Below, in pieces: positions 39,046 through 48,764 of a DNA stretch of 64,000 nt (the stretch's first letter is position 1; every line of letters starts with the position of its first letter). The position numbers were made by a program, and so were the translations under genes. The notes below the pieces were generated by a model, which saw nothing but the letters and a program-made list of their open reading frames with translations, searched no databases and was not told where the DNA came from. This stretch comes from Lentzea fradiae (GTDB taxonomy: Bacteria; Actinomycetota; Actinomycetes; Mycobacteriales; Pseudonocardiaceae). The stretch covers positions 372,001 to 436,000 of the forward strand of contig NZ_FNCC01000005.1 in assembly GCF_900100955.1 (NCBI RefSeq). The letters are read 5' to 3'.

Positions 39046-42000
39046 CGCCCGATGCTTGCACAGCGCGCCGCGGTGCGCAGGTCTGGTCCGCGTCACCAGC
39101 CTGGTCACCGGTGAGGGCGGCGACGATCTCCCGCGCCCACCTGGCGATCGTGGCCGCGTCGAACAGGTCCGTCGAGTACTCGACGTGCACCGATGGCTCG
39201 GTTCCGCCGGGTTCGACGACGACGTGGAGATCGTTGCGCGCACATCCGCCGACGTGCAGCGGCGTCACCCGCGCGCCGGGAAGGCCCAGCTCCGGCGGCG
39301 GGCCGGTCACGACGGTGAAGAGGACGTTGGGCAGGGTCGCCGGCTCGTCGCCGGGCAGCGCCGACGCCAGCACGTCGGGCAGCGGCACGTCCTGGTGGTC
39401 GAGCGCGGCGAACAGGCTCCTGCCGACCTCCGTCGCCAGTGCGCCCGAACCGAGCCGGACGCGGACCGGCACCACGTCGCCGAGCAACCCGACCACCTCG
39501 CCGGTCGCCCCCGTGCGCCGGGCACAGGACAGCGGCAGCACCACGTCGTCGGTGCCCATCAGCTCACCCGCCCACCGCGCGAAGCCCGCCGCCAGCACGG
39601 CCACCGGCGTGGTCCCGGCCGCGCGGGCCCGCTCGGCGAGCGCCGCCCACGTCCCCGCCGGCAACGCCTCGCGGTGCAGAGCGCCCCTGCCGGACGCGCG
39701 CCCCCGCCGGTCGGCTGGCAGCGTCCAGCGCACCTCGGCCCCGGACAGCTCGCGCCGCCAGAACTCCAGGTCCCGCGCCGACGGGTCCTGCCGGTCGCGC
39801 ACCAGGCCGAGGAAGCTCGGCGCCGCGGGCAGCTCCTCACCCCGGTAGAGCGCGGCGAGGTCCCGCCACAGCAGGGGCATCGACGCGCCGTCGGCCACCA
39901 GGTGGTGCACGACGAGCACGAACACCCAGCCCGAACCGGTGCGGGCGAGGCCGCACCGCAGCAACGGCGCCGTCCCGAGGTCGAACGGGCGCCCGGCCAG
40001 ACCGGCGCACCAGCCGTCCACGTCATCCGGCCGCTCGACCGGCAGCGCGATCTCCTCCACCGGCCCGGCGGCCTGCCGCGGCGGCGTCCCGCACACCCGC
40101 ACCCGCAGCGCGTCGTGCCGCTCGACCAGCCCGTTCACCGCGCGCCGCAACCGGTCCGGCTCGACGTCACCGGCGAGGTCCACCCGGTAGGCCATGTTGT
40201 AGACGGCCGTGCCGAACGCGGTGTGCTTGCGCCACAGGCGTTCCTGGGTGGCGGTCAGCGGCGCCTGGTGCAGCCGCCGGGCCATCGCGCGCACGGTCGG
40301 CTCGGCGAAGAAGTCCGCCATCGTGCAGCTGACGCCCAGCTGCGTCCCGGCGCGGTCCACCAGCCGGACCGCCGCGAGCGAGTGCCCGCCCAGCTCGAAG
40401 AACCCGGTCGTCACCGGCACCTCCGGCACGCCGAGCTCGGCGCACCACAGGTCGTGGACGGCTTGTTCCTCCGCGGTGGCGGGCCGTTCACCGGCGGGAG
40501 CCGCCTCCGGTTCCGGCAGCGCGGCCCGGTCGACCTTGCCGCTCGCGGTCAGCGGCAGCCGGTCCAGCGCCACCCAGCGGGTCGGGACCAGGTACGACGG
40601 CAGCACCTCGCCCAGCAGTGCCGCGAGACGTGCCCACAGGTCCGGCGTCTCGGCGGCAGGGACCACGTACGCGACGAGCTCCGCCTCACCGCGCCGGTCC
40701 GCACGGGCGACGACGGTGGCGTCCGCGACCTCCGCCAGCCCGCACAACGCGTGCAGCGTCTCGCCGGGCTCCACCCGGTTGCCGCGGATCTTGACCTGGT
40801 CGTCGGAACGCCCCAGGAAGACGAGCGAGCCGTCCGCCCGCCACCGCCCGAGGTCACCGGTGCGGTACCAGGTCTCGCCGGTCGCGGGGTCGCGGACGAA
40901 CGCCGCCCCGGTCTCCTTCTCGCGGCCGTGGTAGCCCCGCGCCAGCCCTGGCCCGCCCAGCCAGATCTCGCCGACCGCCCCGACCGGCACGGGGACACCG
41001 TCGTCGGTCACGGCCACGCGCACCCCGTCGATCGGCCGTCCGATCGGGGGCGCGACCGGACCGTGCGCCGTGTCCACGGGGTGGTCGGTCACGATGATCG
41101 ACGCCTCGGTGGGCCCGTACTGGTTGTGCAGCACGCACTCCGGGTGGCCGGCGAAGAACGACCGCAGCGCGGGCGTCAGCACCAGTGGCTCGCCGCAGCA
41201 CAGCACGACCCGCAGCGACGGGGCGGACAGCCCGGACTCCAGCAGCGCGTTGAGCGGCGTGAACGGCATGAGCAGCCGTTCGACCCGGTGCCGCCTGATC
41301 ACCCCGGCCAGCGCGGTGTGGTCGTGCCGCACGGAGTCGTCGACGAGGACCAGCGCGGCACCGGACGCGAGGGTGGAGAAGATCTCCTGCACGCTGATGT
41401 CGAACCCGGCGGACGTCCAGCCGAGAGTCCGGAGTGGACGGTGCTGGCGCAGCTGCCAGCGGACGACGTTGACAGGTCCGCGGTGCTCGACGAGCACGCC
41501 CTTCGGCCTGCCGGTCGAGCCGGAGGTGTAGAGGCAGTAGGCGAGGTCGTCCGGCTTGACCGCGGGCAGCGGGACTCGGTGCCTCGGTGCCTCGATCTCG
41601 GTCACCCGCAGGACTTCCCCGGCGTCCAGTGTGGACTCGCCGGCGGTGAGGAGCACCCGCGCTCCGCTGTCGGAGATGAGGTGGCGGCTTCGCGCGGCCG
41701 GCAGTCCGGGGTCGATCGGCAGATAGGCGCCGCCGCTGGTGAGCACGCCGAGCAGGGCCGCGATCAGCTCGGGTCCGCGCGGCAGCGACACCGCGACGAT
41801 CTCACCGCGCCGCGGCCCCAGCGCCTGCGCGATCTCGTCCGCCCGCGCCCGCAGCTCGCGGTAGGTCCAGCTGCCCCAGTCGCCCGTGAGCGCGATGTCG
41901 TCGGAGTCGCCGACCAGCTCGTGCAGGCACACCTCCGGGTCGGGGACGCTCGCCCCCTGCCACGACTCGATCGCTGCCCTGTCCCGCGCGCCCGCCGCCG

Positions 42001-45000
42001 TCAGCTCGGCGACCGGGCTGTCCACATCGGACGCGACCGCGTCCAGCACGTCGCCGATGTCCGCCAGCAGGCCGCTGACCGTCGCCGCTTCGAACAGATC
42101 GGTGCGGTACTCGGCGACGCAGCGCAGCCCGTCGGCGCTCTCGGTGAAGTAGAGCGACAGGTCGTGGACGGACGTGCTGATCGGCGGGTCCAGCACGGTG
42201 GCCGTCAGCGGCCCGAAGTCCACCGGCTCCTCGGTCTCGTACTCGACGAGCACCCGGAACAACGGCACACCCTCGGCGTCACGGCCGGGGTTGACCGCCG
42301 CCACCAGCTCGTCGAACGGGACACCGCGGTGCTCGAACGCCGCCAGCGTGCCGGCGACGACCCTGCCGAGCAGCTCGCGGAACGTGCCGGAGACGTCGAT
42401 CCGCAGCGGGACCAGGTCGAGGAACAGCCCGATCGCGTCCCGCGCGCCGTTCGGCCGCGAGCTGATCGCGGTGCCGACGACGACGTCCGGCTCACCCGCC
42501 CGGCGGCCGAGCACCGCGCTCACCGCCGCCAGCACGACCATGAACGGCGTGGCACCCAGCTCCGGGTTCCGCGGCACGGCACGGAACTCCCGCGTCACCG
42601 CCGCGCCTTCACCCGTGGGCTCGGCGGGTGCGGGGAAGTCGGCCGGCAGCCTCAGCGGACGCGAGCCCGCGAGCAGGTCGCGCCAGTAGCCGAGGTCACC
42701 GCCCGGTCCGCAGGCGGGCGGCGGTACCGGTGGTGGCAGCGTCACGCCCTGGTAGTGCGAGGCGATCTCGCGCAGCAGCACACCGGTCGACGCCGAGTCG
42801 AACACGATGTGGTGCGCCACCACGTGCACCAGATGCCGGTCCGGTGCGAGCCGCAGCACCACGAGCCGCAGCAACGGGCCGGTGGCGAGGTCGAACCGCA
42901 CACGTGCCGCCTCGGCCGCCATGCTCGCGACCGCGCCGCGTTCGTCGAGCCCGGTGCCGTCCTCGAACGCCCACTGCACCTCCGCCTCCGGCCGTACCTC
43001 CTTGAACGGCACGCCGTCCTCGGCGCGGAAGACCGTCCGCAGGGCCGGATGCCGTCCGGCGGCCCGGAGCACGGCGTCGCGGAACCGTTCCACGTCGAGC
43101 GCGCCGTCGATCCTGACCAGCTTCGGCTCGTGGTAGACGCCCGTGCCGGGCCGCAGCCGGTCCATGAACCAGATCCGCTGCTCGGCCGGGGTCAGCGGCA
43201 GCCGGGGGAGCGGTCGCGCTCGCGACTCGCCGGGGTGGCGCAGTGCGTTCCGGTGCCGCAGTTCGTCCAGGTGCCGCAAACCTTCGAGCACCCGGTCCGG
43301 GGCCACGCCGAAGTCTACGAAGCACGCGATCTCGTCCACCCCGGCGGCGACCAGTGCGCGGGCCACCGACGCGGCCTCGTCGACGGACCCGATGAGCGCC
43401 CGCGACCCGGTGTAGCGCTCGAACGCCTGGCGCAGCACGAAGTCCTCGTCGGCCGACGGCATCTCGGCGAGCCCCAGGCTCTGCGCCTGCCCGGCGAGCG
43501 CGAGCGACGACCGCAGGTACCGCAGGAACGGCTCCCGTGCCTCCTCCCGCGCCACGGCACCGTCGGCACCGAGGTAGGTGTGCACCAGCACGACCACACG
43601 TCCGGCGGCGGGGTCGTGCCCGGCCTCTGCTCGTGCCGTCCGGTAGCGCACGATGTTCTCGGCGAGGTCGTCCACCGACTGCGTCATCAGGTTCGTCAGC
43701 ACGCCGATCCCGGCTCTGCCCGCCTTGACGTAGCTGTCAGGGTTCCCCGCGATGGCGGTGAAGAACGGCGGCAGGTCCTGGAGCGGACGCGGCTGCAACC
43801 GCACGGACACCGGCTCACCGGTACCGGACGCCGCGGTGACGTCCTCGCCGGACCACAACGCGCGCACGGTCTCCATGTGCTCGTACATCAGCTCGCGGTT
43901 CCGTGCGTACGCGTCGGGGGCGAGCGCGAAGTCCTTGGCGTGCCAGCCACTCGCGAACCCGAGACCGACCCGTCCGCCGGACAGGTTGTCCACGACGGAC
44001 CACTCCTCCGCCACCCGGATGGGGTTGTGCAGGGGCAGGACGACCGATCCGGCGTTCAGCCGGACGTGCTCGGTGCGGGCGGCGATGGCGGCGGCGAGCA
44101 CCGACGGGTTCGGGAAGAGCGCGCCGAACGAGTTGAAGTGCCGCTCCGGCAACCACACGGCGTGGAAGCCGTGCCGGTCGGCGAACTCGGCGGCGGCCAG
44201 CACGAGCCCGTACTTGTCGCGGTGCGCCTCGTCGGGGTAGTCGCCGAAGAAGGACAGGCTGAAGTCGCACGGCCCGCAGGGGAGCGCGGGATCGGCGGCG
44301 ACGGGTTCGGCCACGGCGAGCTCGGTCACGGGCTCGGCGAGTTCCGTCCGAGGCCGCGGCACCGCGCCCTCCCCGGCCGTCACCCCGCCACCTCGCGCGA
44401 CCAGCCGCGCGGCGGCCCGTGGCGTGGGAGCAACGGTGAACAGGTCCTTCACCGTCACCCGGACGCCGAAGTCGCGTTCGATCTCCCCGGCCAGCCCCAT
44501 CAACGCGAGCGAGTCGGCCCCCAGCGCCAGGAACGTCTCGTCCACCCGCGGCTCACCCGCGAGCCCGAGACGTGCCGCGACCAGCTCCCAGACCCGTCCG
44601 AGCACGTCCCGGCCCTGCCCGCGCGGTGCGGGCACGACCATCTCCGCCGGTCGCACCGCCGGCCGCTCCGGCTGGCGGCCGGTCTCCACCCGGTTCCGCT
44701 CGAACGGGTAGCCCGGCAGCCAGATCCGCCTGCCCGTCGCGAACGCGGACAGGTCGACGTCCAGCCCGGCCGTCACCGCGGCGGCCACGGCGTCCGGCAG
44801 CGGGCCGCCGATCCAGGCCGCCTCCTGGTGGCCGGCGCGGCCCAGCCGGCACAGCACCGAGTCCTGGCCGATCTCGACGCGCGGGCCCGCGTCCCCCAGC
44901 TCCGCGAGGCACAGGTCGAACCGCATCGGGCGGCGCAAATGCTCGGTCAGGTGCTCGGGGCGGACTACCGAGCCCGCCGCCAGCCGGGCGCCGTCGACGC

Positions 45001-48000
45001 CGCGCACCAGCGGGAGGCGCAACGGCGTGAGCCGCACGTCCCGTGCCGCGCGCAGCAACGGCTCCACCGCCGGGTCCATGAACCTGGAGTGGAACGCCCT
45101 GTCGACCCCCAGGCGCGTGCACGGCACACCGGCGCGGGCGGCGGCCTCCTCGATCGCGTCCACCGAACCGGCCAGCACGTGGCTGACCACGCCGTTGACC
45201 ACCGCCAGGTCGGTACCGCTTGCCCGGGCCACGGCGCGCGCCTGCTCGCGGGTGGCGTGCAGCGCGACCATGCCCGCGGGTTCCGTGCACCCGGTCAGGC
45301 GGCCCCGTTCGACGGTCAGCCGCAGGCCGTCGTGCCGGGACAGGCCGCCCGCCACGACCAGTGCCGCGTACTCGCCGATGCTGTGGCCCACGACGAGGTC
45401 GGGCTCGACGCCCCACGAGCGCCACAGCTCCGCCAGCGCCACCTGGTAGGCGAACGTCGCCGGTTGCACGGGAAGTTCGGCGGCGGGGTCGAGCAGCGCG
45501 CCGAGGTCGGTGAGGCTGGACAGGTCGTCGATGACCGCGCGGAACACGGGGTGCTCCGCGTACAGTCCGGCCGCCATGCCCGCACGGGCCTGCCCCTGGC
45601 CGGGGAACGCGAAGACCACCGGACCGTCCGCGGGAGAACCGGGGGAGGCGTCCAGCGCGTCCACCAGTTCGGCGGTGGTCGAGGCGGCCACGGCCGCCCG
45701 GTGCGGGTGGACGGGACGGGCGGCGAGCGTGGCGGCGACGTCGGCGACCGCGAGGTCCGGGTGCTTCGCCAGGTGAGCCCTGAGCGCGGAGACGGACCGG
45801 GCGAGGGCGGCCGGGGTGCGGGCGGACAGCGACACCACCGACCGGCGTGCGGACCGCTTCGCGACGACCGGCGGCTGCTCCAGCACCACGTGCGCGTTCG
45901 TGCCGCCGACGCCGAGCGCCGTGACGCCCGCCCGGCGGACGCCGTCCCACGTCCCGGCCCGGGCTGTGATCGAGAACGGGCCGAGGTCGAGCGCGGGGTT
46001 CGGCGTTCCGACGCCGGGGGTCGGCACGATCTCGCCGTGCTCCAGCATGAGCACCGTCTTGATCAGCCCGGCGAGACCGGAGCACGTGTCGAGGTGCCCG
46101 ACCGATGCCTTGGCCGACCCGAGCCGCACCGGACCGGGGTACACCTCGCGCAGCGCGGCCACCTCGATCGGGTCGCCCAGCGCCGTCCCGGTGCCGTGAC
46201 ACTCCACATAGGACACCAAGGACGGGTCGACGCCCGCCCGGTGCAGCGCCAGCCGCACCACCTCGGCCTGCCCGGACACGCTCGGCGCGGTGAAGCCCGC
46301 CTTGGCCGCGCCGTCGTTGTTGACGGCGGTGCCGAGGATGACGGCGTGCACGGCGTCCCCGTCGGCCAGCGCGCGGTCGAGCCGCTTCAGCACGACCGCG
46401 GCGACGCCGTTGCCGCCGACCGTGCCGTCCGCGTCCGCCGAGAACGGCCGGCACGCGCCGGCGGGCGACAGGATGCCGCCGGGATGGGCGAGGTAGCCGT
46501 CGTCCTGCGGCACGTGCACGGCGGCGGCACCGGCCACCGCCACGTCGGCGTCACCGGTCAGCAGCGCCTGCACCGCCAGGTGGACCGCGACCAGACCGGT
46601 CGAGCACGCCGTCTGCACGCCGATGGCGGGCCCGGTCAGGCCGAGCCGGTGCGCCACCCGCGCGGCGAGGAAGTCCGGTTCCGCGCCGATCGCCGCCCGC
46701 ATCGCGGCCGGCACGTCCGCGCCCGGCAGCCCGGCCTGGTGCCCGTAGAGGTGCATGCCGGAGCCCGCGAACACGCCGACTCGTCCGGGTGCGTCCAGGC
46801 ATCCCGCGCTCTCCAGCGCGCGGTAGCACTCCTGCAGGAACAGGCGGTGTGCCGGGCTGGTGGACGCCGCCTCGGCCGGTGTCATCCCGAAGAACTCGGG
46901 GTCGAACGCGTCCGCGTCGGCGATCGTGCCCATCGCCCCGACCCTGCCGGGCGCGTCGAACCGGGCGATCGAGCACCGGCCTGCCCGCAGGTTCTCCCAG
47001 AACGCCGCGACGTCGTCCGCGCCGGGCAGCCGCGCCGCCATGCCGATCACGGCGATCCGGTGGTCCGTCCCGGCCGGCGCCGATGCCTCGGGTGCCCGCC
47101 GGTCGCCCTCCAGGTAGCGGACCAGGGCGTCCACCGACGGATGCGCGAACAACGCGGTCGCGGGCAGTGACACCCCGAGGTCCCGCTCCAGTTCGGTGCG
47201 CAGCCGCGCGAGCGCCACGGACGTGAGTCCCAGGTCGTAGAAGGCTTTGCCGGTGACGGCCGGGGCACCCGCCACCCGTTCGACGGCGGCGCTCACCACC
47301 GTGCGGACGTCGGTGAGCATCCGGCGGGCCTCACCCCGGCGGATCTTGCCGCCGCCCGTGCGCGGAAACCGCGCGGGATCGACGACGACCACCCGTGCCA
47401 CCGGGAGCCGCAGCCGCGCGAACACGGCCGCGCGGATCTCCTCCACCGGCACCGGAGCGCTCGATCCGATGACGAGCACGAGGTCCTCGGTGGCCAGCCG
47501 GGCGTTCGGCACACCGCACGCGGCGGTCCAGCCCACCGGTGCGCCCGCGTCCACCGCCACGGCCTCGATCTCGTGGCAGTAGTGGTTGTGCCCGTTGACG
47601 ATCACGACGTCCCTGGCCCGCCCGGTGATCACCACCTGCCCGTCCAGGACGTACGCGAGATCGCCGGTGCCGAACCACTCGCCGGACCTCTCTCCGCCGA
47701 GGTAGCCGGGCGTGACGCGGGCCGACCGCACCTGCAACGCCCCGATCCGGCCCTCCGGCAGCACTTCTCCGCCGCGCACGACCCGCACGGACGCTCCCGG
47801 AGCTGGCGGCCCCACCGGAACGAGCTCGACACACGGCCTCTGATCGTCCACGTCGGTCAATTCCAGGTCGCCGGACAGGCTGGCCCGCACGACCCGGTGC
47901 ACGCCGTCGGAGAAACGGCCGATCGTGATGCCCGTGCACGTCTCGGTCATGCCCCAGGCGGGCCGCAGCACCGACTCCGGCAGCCCGGTGACGGCGGCGA

Positions 48001-48748
48001 ACCGGCGCATCAGCCCGGCTGGGATCTGCTCGCCGCCGCTGACCAGCGACCGCACGTGCGCCAGGTCCCAGGAACGGTCCCCGGCGGCGTCGGCGACGAG
48101 CCGGTACGCGAACGCGGGTGCCCAGCTGTGCCGGGCCTCGTGCTCGCACAGCAGGTCCAGCCACCGCAACGGTTCCGAGGTGACGAGGTCGGTCTCCACG
48201 TGCACGTTGGTGGCGCCCGTGAACACCGGCAGCAGGTGGTAGAGCAGCAACGCGCCGCTGTGGTCGAGCGGCAGCCAGTTGAGCGTCGTCTCGTCCTGGC
48301 GCAGGCCGAGGCTCTCCCGCGCTCCCACCGCGAACTCGGCGAGCCCGCGCTGGGTCAGCGGGACGGCCTTGGCCGAACCGGTGCTCCCGGACGACAGGAG
48401 CACCAGCGCCTCACCGTCCTCGGCGGGCCCGAGCGGCCGGACCTCGCGCCCGCCGAACACGGGCACCGGCACCGCCCCGCCGAGCACGCAGGCCCAGAAC
48501 GCGGGGAAGAACTCCTCCAGCGGCAGGTCCGCCAGCACGACCCGGTCACCGCGCCGGACGTCGCGGGACAGGTCCGTCGCCCGTGCGAGCAGCTCGGCGT
48601 AGGTGGTCGAGGTCGTTCCCGCCGAGGTCACGGTGACCACCCGCGAGCCGGGGAAGCGGCGGGCCGCACGGCGCAGCGCGGTGGCGAGGTCGAGCGCGTC
48701 TTCTGCCGTGAACCTCAGCTCGGGTCCGTGGCACAGGGAGGTGGCCAT
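38966..48748 (-). CDS. Hybrid PKS-NRPS: FAAL-ACP-KS-AT-ACP-LLM-C-A-PCP-C
   Basis: This megasynthase has 3260 residues. Domains by eye: acyl-AMP ligase (about 1-470; LLSSGSTGSAKAVPLT); ACP (Ser about 509, DLGLTS); KS (about 563-960; Cys in TACSTG, ECHGTGTALGDP, SAKASVGHLD); AT (about 1045-1350; GHSIGEYAAL and an AFHS motif, suggesting malonyl-CoA); ACP (LGADSLAL, about 1414); luciferase-like monooxygenase (about 1490-1840; CDFSLSFFGDYPDEAHRDKY region); C (HHIVFDS, about 1979); A (YTSGSTGRPKGV about 2405, NQYGPTEAS about 2545); PCP (LGGHSL about 2788); terminal C (HHLVADG about 2949). KR, aminotransferase and thioesterase domains are absent. Aligned by eye to PheA, the A pocket reads roughly D-I-Q-M-L-C-Q-I-V, which I do not recognise. 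The tail overlaps the next gene. Confidence 0.93.
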   Translation of the reverse strand: MATSLCHGPELRFTAEDALDLATALRRAARRFPGSRVVTVTSAGTTSTTYAELLARATDLSRDVRRGDRVVLADLPLEEFFPAFWACVLGGAVPVPVFGGREVRPLGPAEDGEALVLLSSGSTGSAKAVPLTQRGLAEFAVGARESLGLRQDETTLNWLPLDHSGALLLYHLLPVFTGATNVHVETDLVTSEPLRWLDLLCEHEARHSWAPAFAYRLVADAAGDRSWDLAHVRSLVSGGEQIPAGLMRRFAAVTGLPESVLRPAWGMTETCTGITIGRFSDGVHRVVRASLSGDLELTDVDDQRPCVELVPVGPPAPGASVRVVRGGEVLPEGRIGALQVRSARVTPGYLGGERSGEWFGTGDLAYVLDGQVVITGRARDVVIVNGHNHYCHEIEAVAVDAGAPVGWTAACGVPNARLATEDLVLVIGSSAPVPVEEIRAAVFARLRLPVARVVVVDPARFPRTGGGKIRRGEARRMLTDVRTVVSAAVERVAGAPAVTGKAFYDLGLTSVALARLRTELERDLGVSLPATALFAHPSVDALVRYLEGDRRAPEASAPAGTDHRIAVIGMAARLPGADDVAAFWENLRAGRCSIARFDAPGRVGAMGTIADADAFDPEFFGMTPAEAASTSPAHRLFLQECYRALESAGCLDAPGRVGVFAGSGMHLYGHQAGLPGADVPAAMRAAIGAEPDFLAARVAHRLGLTGPAIGVQTACSTGLVAVHLAVQALLTGDADVAVAGAAAVHVPQDDGYLAHPGGILSPAGACRPFSADADGTVGGNGVAAVVLKRLDRALADGDAVHAVILGTAVNNDGAAKAGFTAPSVSGQAEVVRLALHRAGVDPSLVSYVECHGTGTALGDPIEVAALREVYPGPVRLGSAKASVGHLDTCSGLAGLIKTVLMLEHGEIVPTPGVGTPNPALDLGPFSITARAGTWDGVRRAGVTALGVGGTNAHVVLEQPPVVAKRSARRSVVSLSARTPAALARSVSALRAHLAKHPDLAVADVAATLAARPVHPHRAAVAASTTAELVDALDASPGSPADGPVVFAFPGQGQARAGMAAGLYAEHPVFRAVIDDLSSLTDLGALLDPAAELPVQPATFAYQVALAELWRSWGVEPDLVVGHSIGEYAALVVAGGLSRHDGLRLTVERGRLTGCTEPAGMVALHATREQARAVARASGTDLAVVNGVVSHVLAGSVDAIEEAAARAGVPCTRLGVDRAFHSRFMDPAVEPLLRAARDVRLTPLRLPLVRGVDGARLAAGSVVRPEHLTEHLRRPMRFDLCLAELGDAGPRVEIGQDSVLCRLGRAGHQEAAWIGGPLPDAVAAAVTAGLDVDLSAFATGRRIWLPGYPFERNRVETGRQPERPAVRPAEMVVPAPRGQGRDVLGRVWELVAARLGLAGEPRVDETFLALGADSLALMGLAGEIERDFGVRVTVKDLFTVAPTPRAAARLVARGGGVTAGEGAVPRPRTELAEPVTELAVAEPVAADPALPCGPCDFSLSFFGDYPDEAHRDKYGLVLAAAEFADRHGFHAVWLPERHFNSFGALFPNPSVLAAAIAARTEHVRLNAGSVVLPLHNPIRVAEEWSVVDNLSGGRVGLGFASGWHAKDFALAPDAYARNRELMYEHMETVRALWSGEDVTAASGTGEPVSVRLQPRPLQDLPPFFTAIAGNPDSYVKAGRAGIGVLTNLMTQSVDDLAENIVRYRTARAEAGHDPAAGRVVVLVHTYLGADGAVAREEAREPFLRYLRSSLALAGQAQSLGLAEMPSADEDFVLRQAFERYTGSRALIGSVDEAASVARALVAAGVDEIACFVDFGVAPDRVLEGLRHLDELRHRNALRHPGESRARPLPRLPLTPAEQRIWFMDRLRPGTGVYHEPKLVRIDGALDVERFRDAVLRAAGRHPALRTVFRAEDGVPFKEVRPEAEVQWAFEDGTGLDERGAVASMAAEAARVRFDLATGPLLRLVVLRLAPDRHLVHVVAHHIVFDSASTGVLLREIASHYQGVTLPPPVPPPACGPGGDLGYWRDLLAGSRPLRLPADFPAPAEPTGEGAAVTREFRAVPRNPELGATPFMVVLAAVSAVLGRRAGEPDVVVGTAISSRPNGARDAIGLFLDLVPLRIDVSGTFRELLGRVVAGTLAAFEHRGVPFDELVAAVNPGRDAEGVPLFRVLVEYETEEPVDFGPLTATVLDPPISTSVHDLSLYFTESADGLRCVAEYRTDLFEAATVSGLLADIGDVLDAVASDVDSPVAELTAAGARDRAAIESWQGASVPDPEVCLHELVGDSDDIALTGDWGSWTYRELRARADEIAQALGPRRGEIVAVSLPRGPELIAALLGVLTSGGAYLPIDPGLPAARSRHLISDSGARVLLTAGESTLDAGEVLRVTEIEAPRHRVPLPAVKPDDLAYCLYTSGSTGRPKGVLVEHRGPVNVVRWQLRQHRPLRTLGWTSAGFDISVQEIFSTLASGAALVLVDDSVRHDHTALAGVIRRHRVERLLMPFTPLNALLESGLSAPSLRVVLCCGEPLVLTPALRSFFAGHPECVLHNQYGPTEASIIVTDHPVDTAHGPVAPPIGRPIDGVRVAVTDDGVPVPVGAVGEIWLGGPGLARGYHGREKETGAAFVRDPATGETWYRTGDLGRWRADGSLVFLGRSDDQVKIRGNRVEPGETLHALCGLAEVADATVVARADRRGEAELVAYVVPAAETPDLWARLAALLGEVLPSYLVPTRWVALDRLPLTASGKVDRAALPEPEAAPAGERPATAEEQAVHDLWCAELGVPEVPVTTGFFELGGHSLAAVRLVDRAGTQLGVSCTMADFFAEPTVRAMARRLHQAPLTATQERLWRKHTAFGTAVYNMAYRVDLAGDVEPDRLRRAVNGLVERHDALRVRVCGTPPRQAAGPVEEIALPVERPDDVDGWCAGLAGRPFDLGTAPLLRCGLARTGSGWVFVLVVHHLVADGASMPLLWRDLAALYRGEELPAAPSFLGLVRDRQDPSARDLEFWRRELSGAEVRWTLPADRRGRASGRGALHREALPAGTWAALAERARAAGTTPVAVLAAGFARWAGELMGTDDVVLPLSCARRTGATGEVVGLLGDVVPVRVRLGSGALATEVGRSLFAALDHQDVPLPDVLASALPGDEPATLPNVLFTVVTGPPPELGLPGARVTPLHVGGCARNDLHVVVEPGGTEPSVHVEYSTDLFDAATIARWAREIVAALTGDQAGDADQTCAPRRAVQASGGAAGVPQRGVAPLRVRPSALHPRRTG

Positions 48749-48764
48749 GACGGTCCTTCCACAG

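Noticed and set aside
38912..47170. Very long open frame (2752 codons) on the plus strand opposite the megasynthase
   Set aside because: Its translation is Arg/Gly/His/Gln-rich with no recognisable domain, while the minus strand encodes well-ordered PKS-NRPS domains with all core motifs. It is the antisense shadow expected at this GC content.
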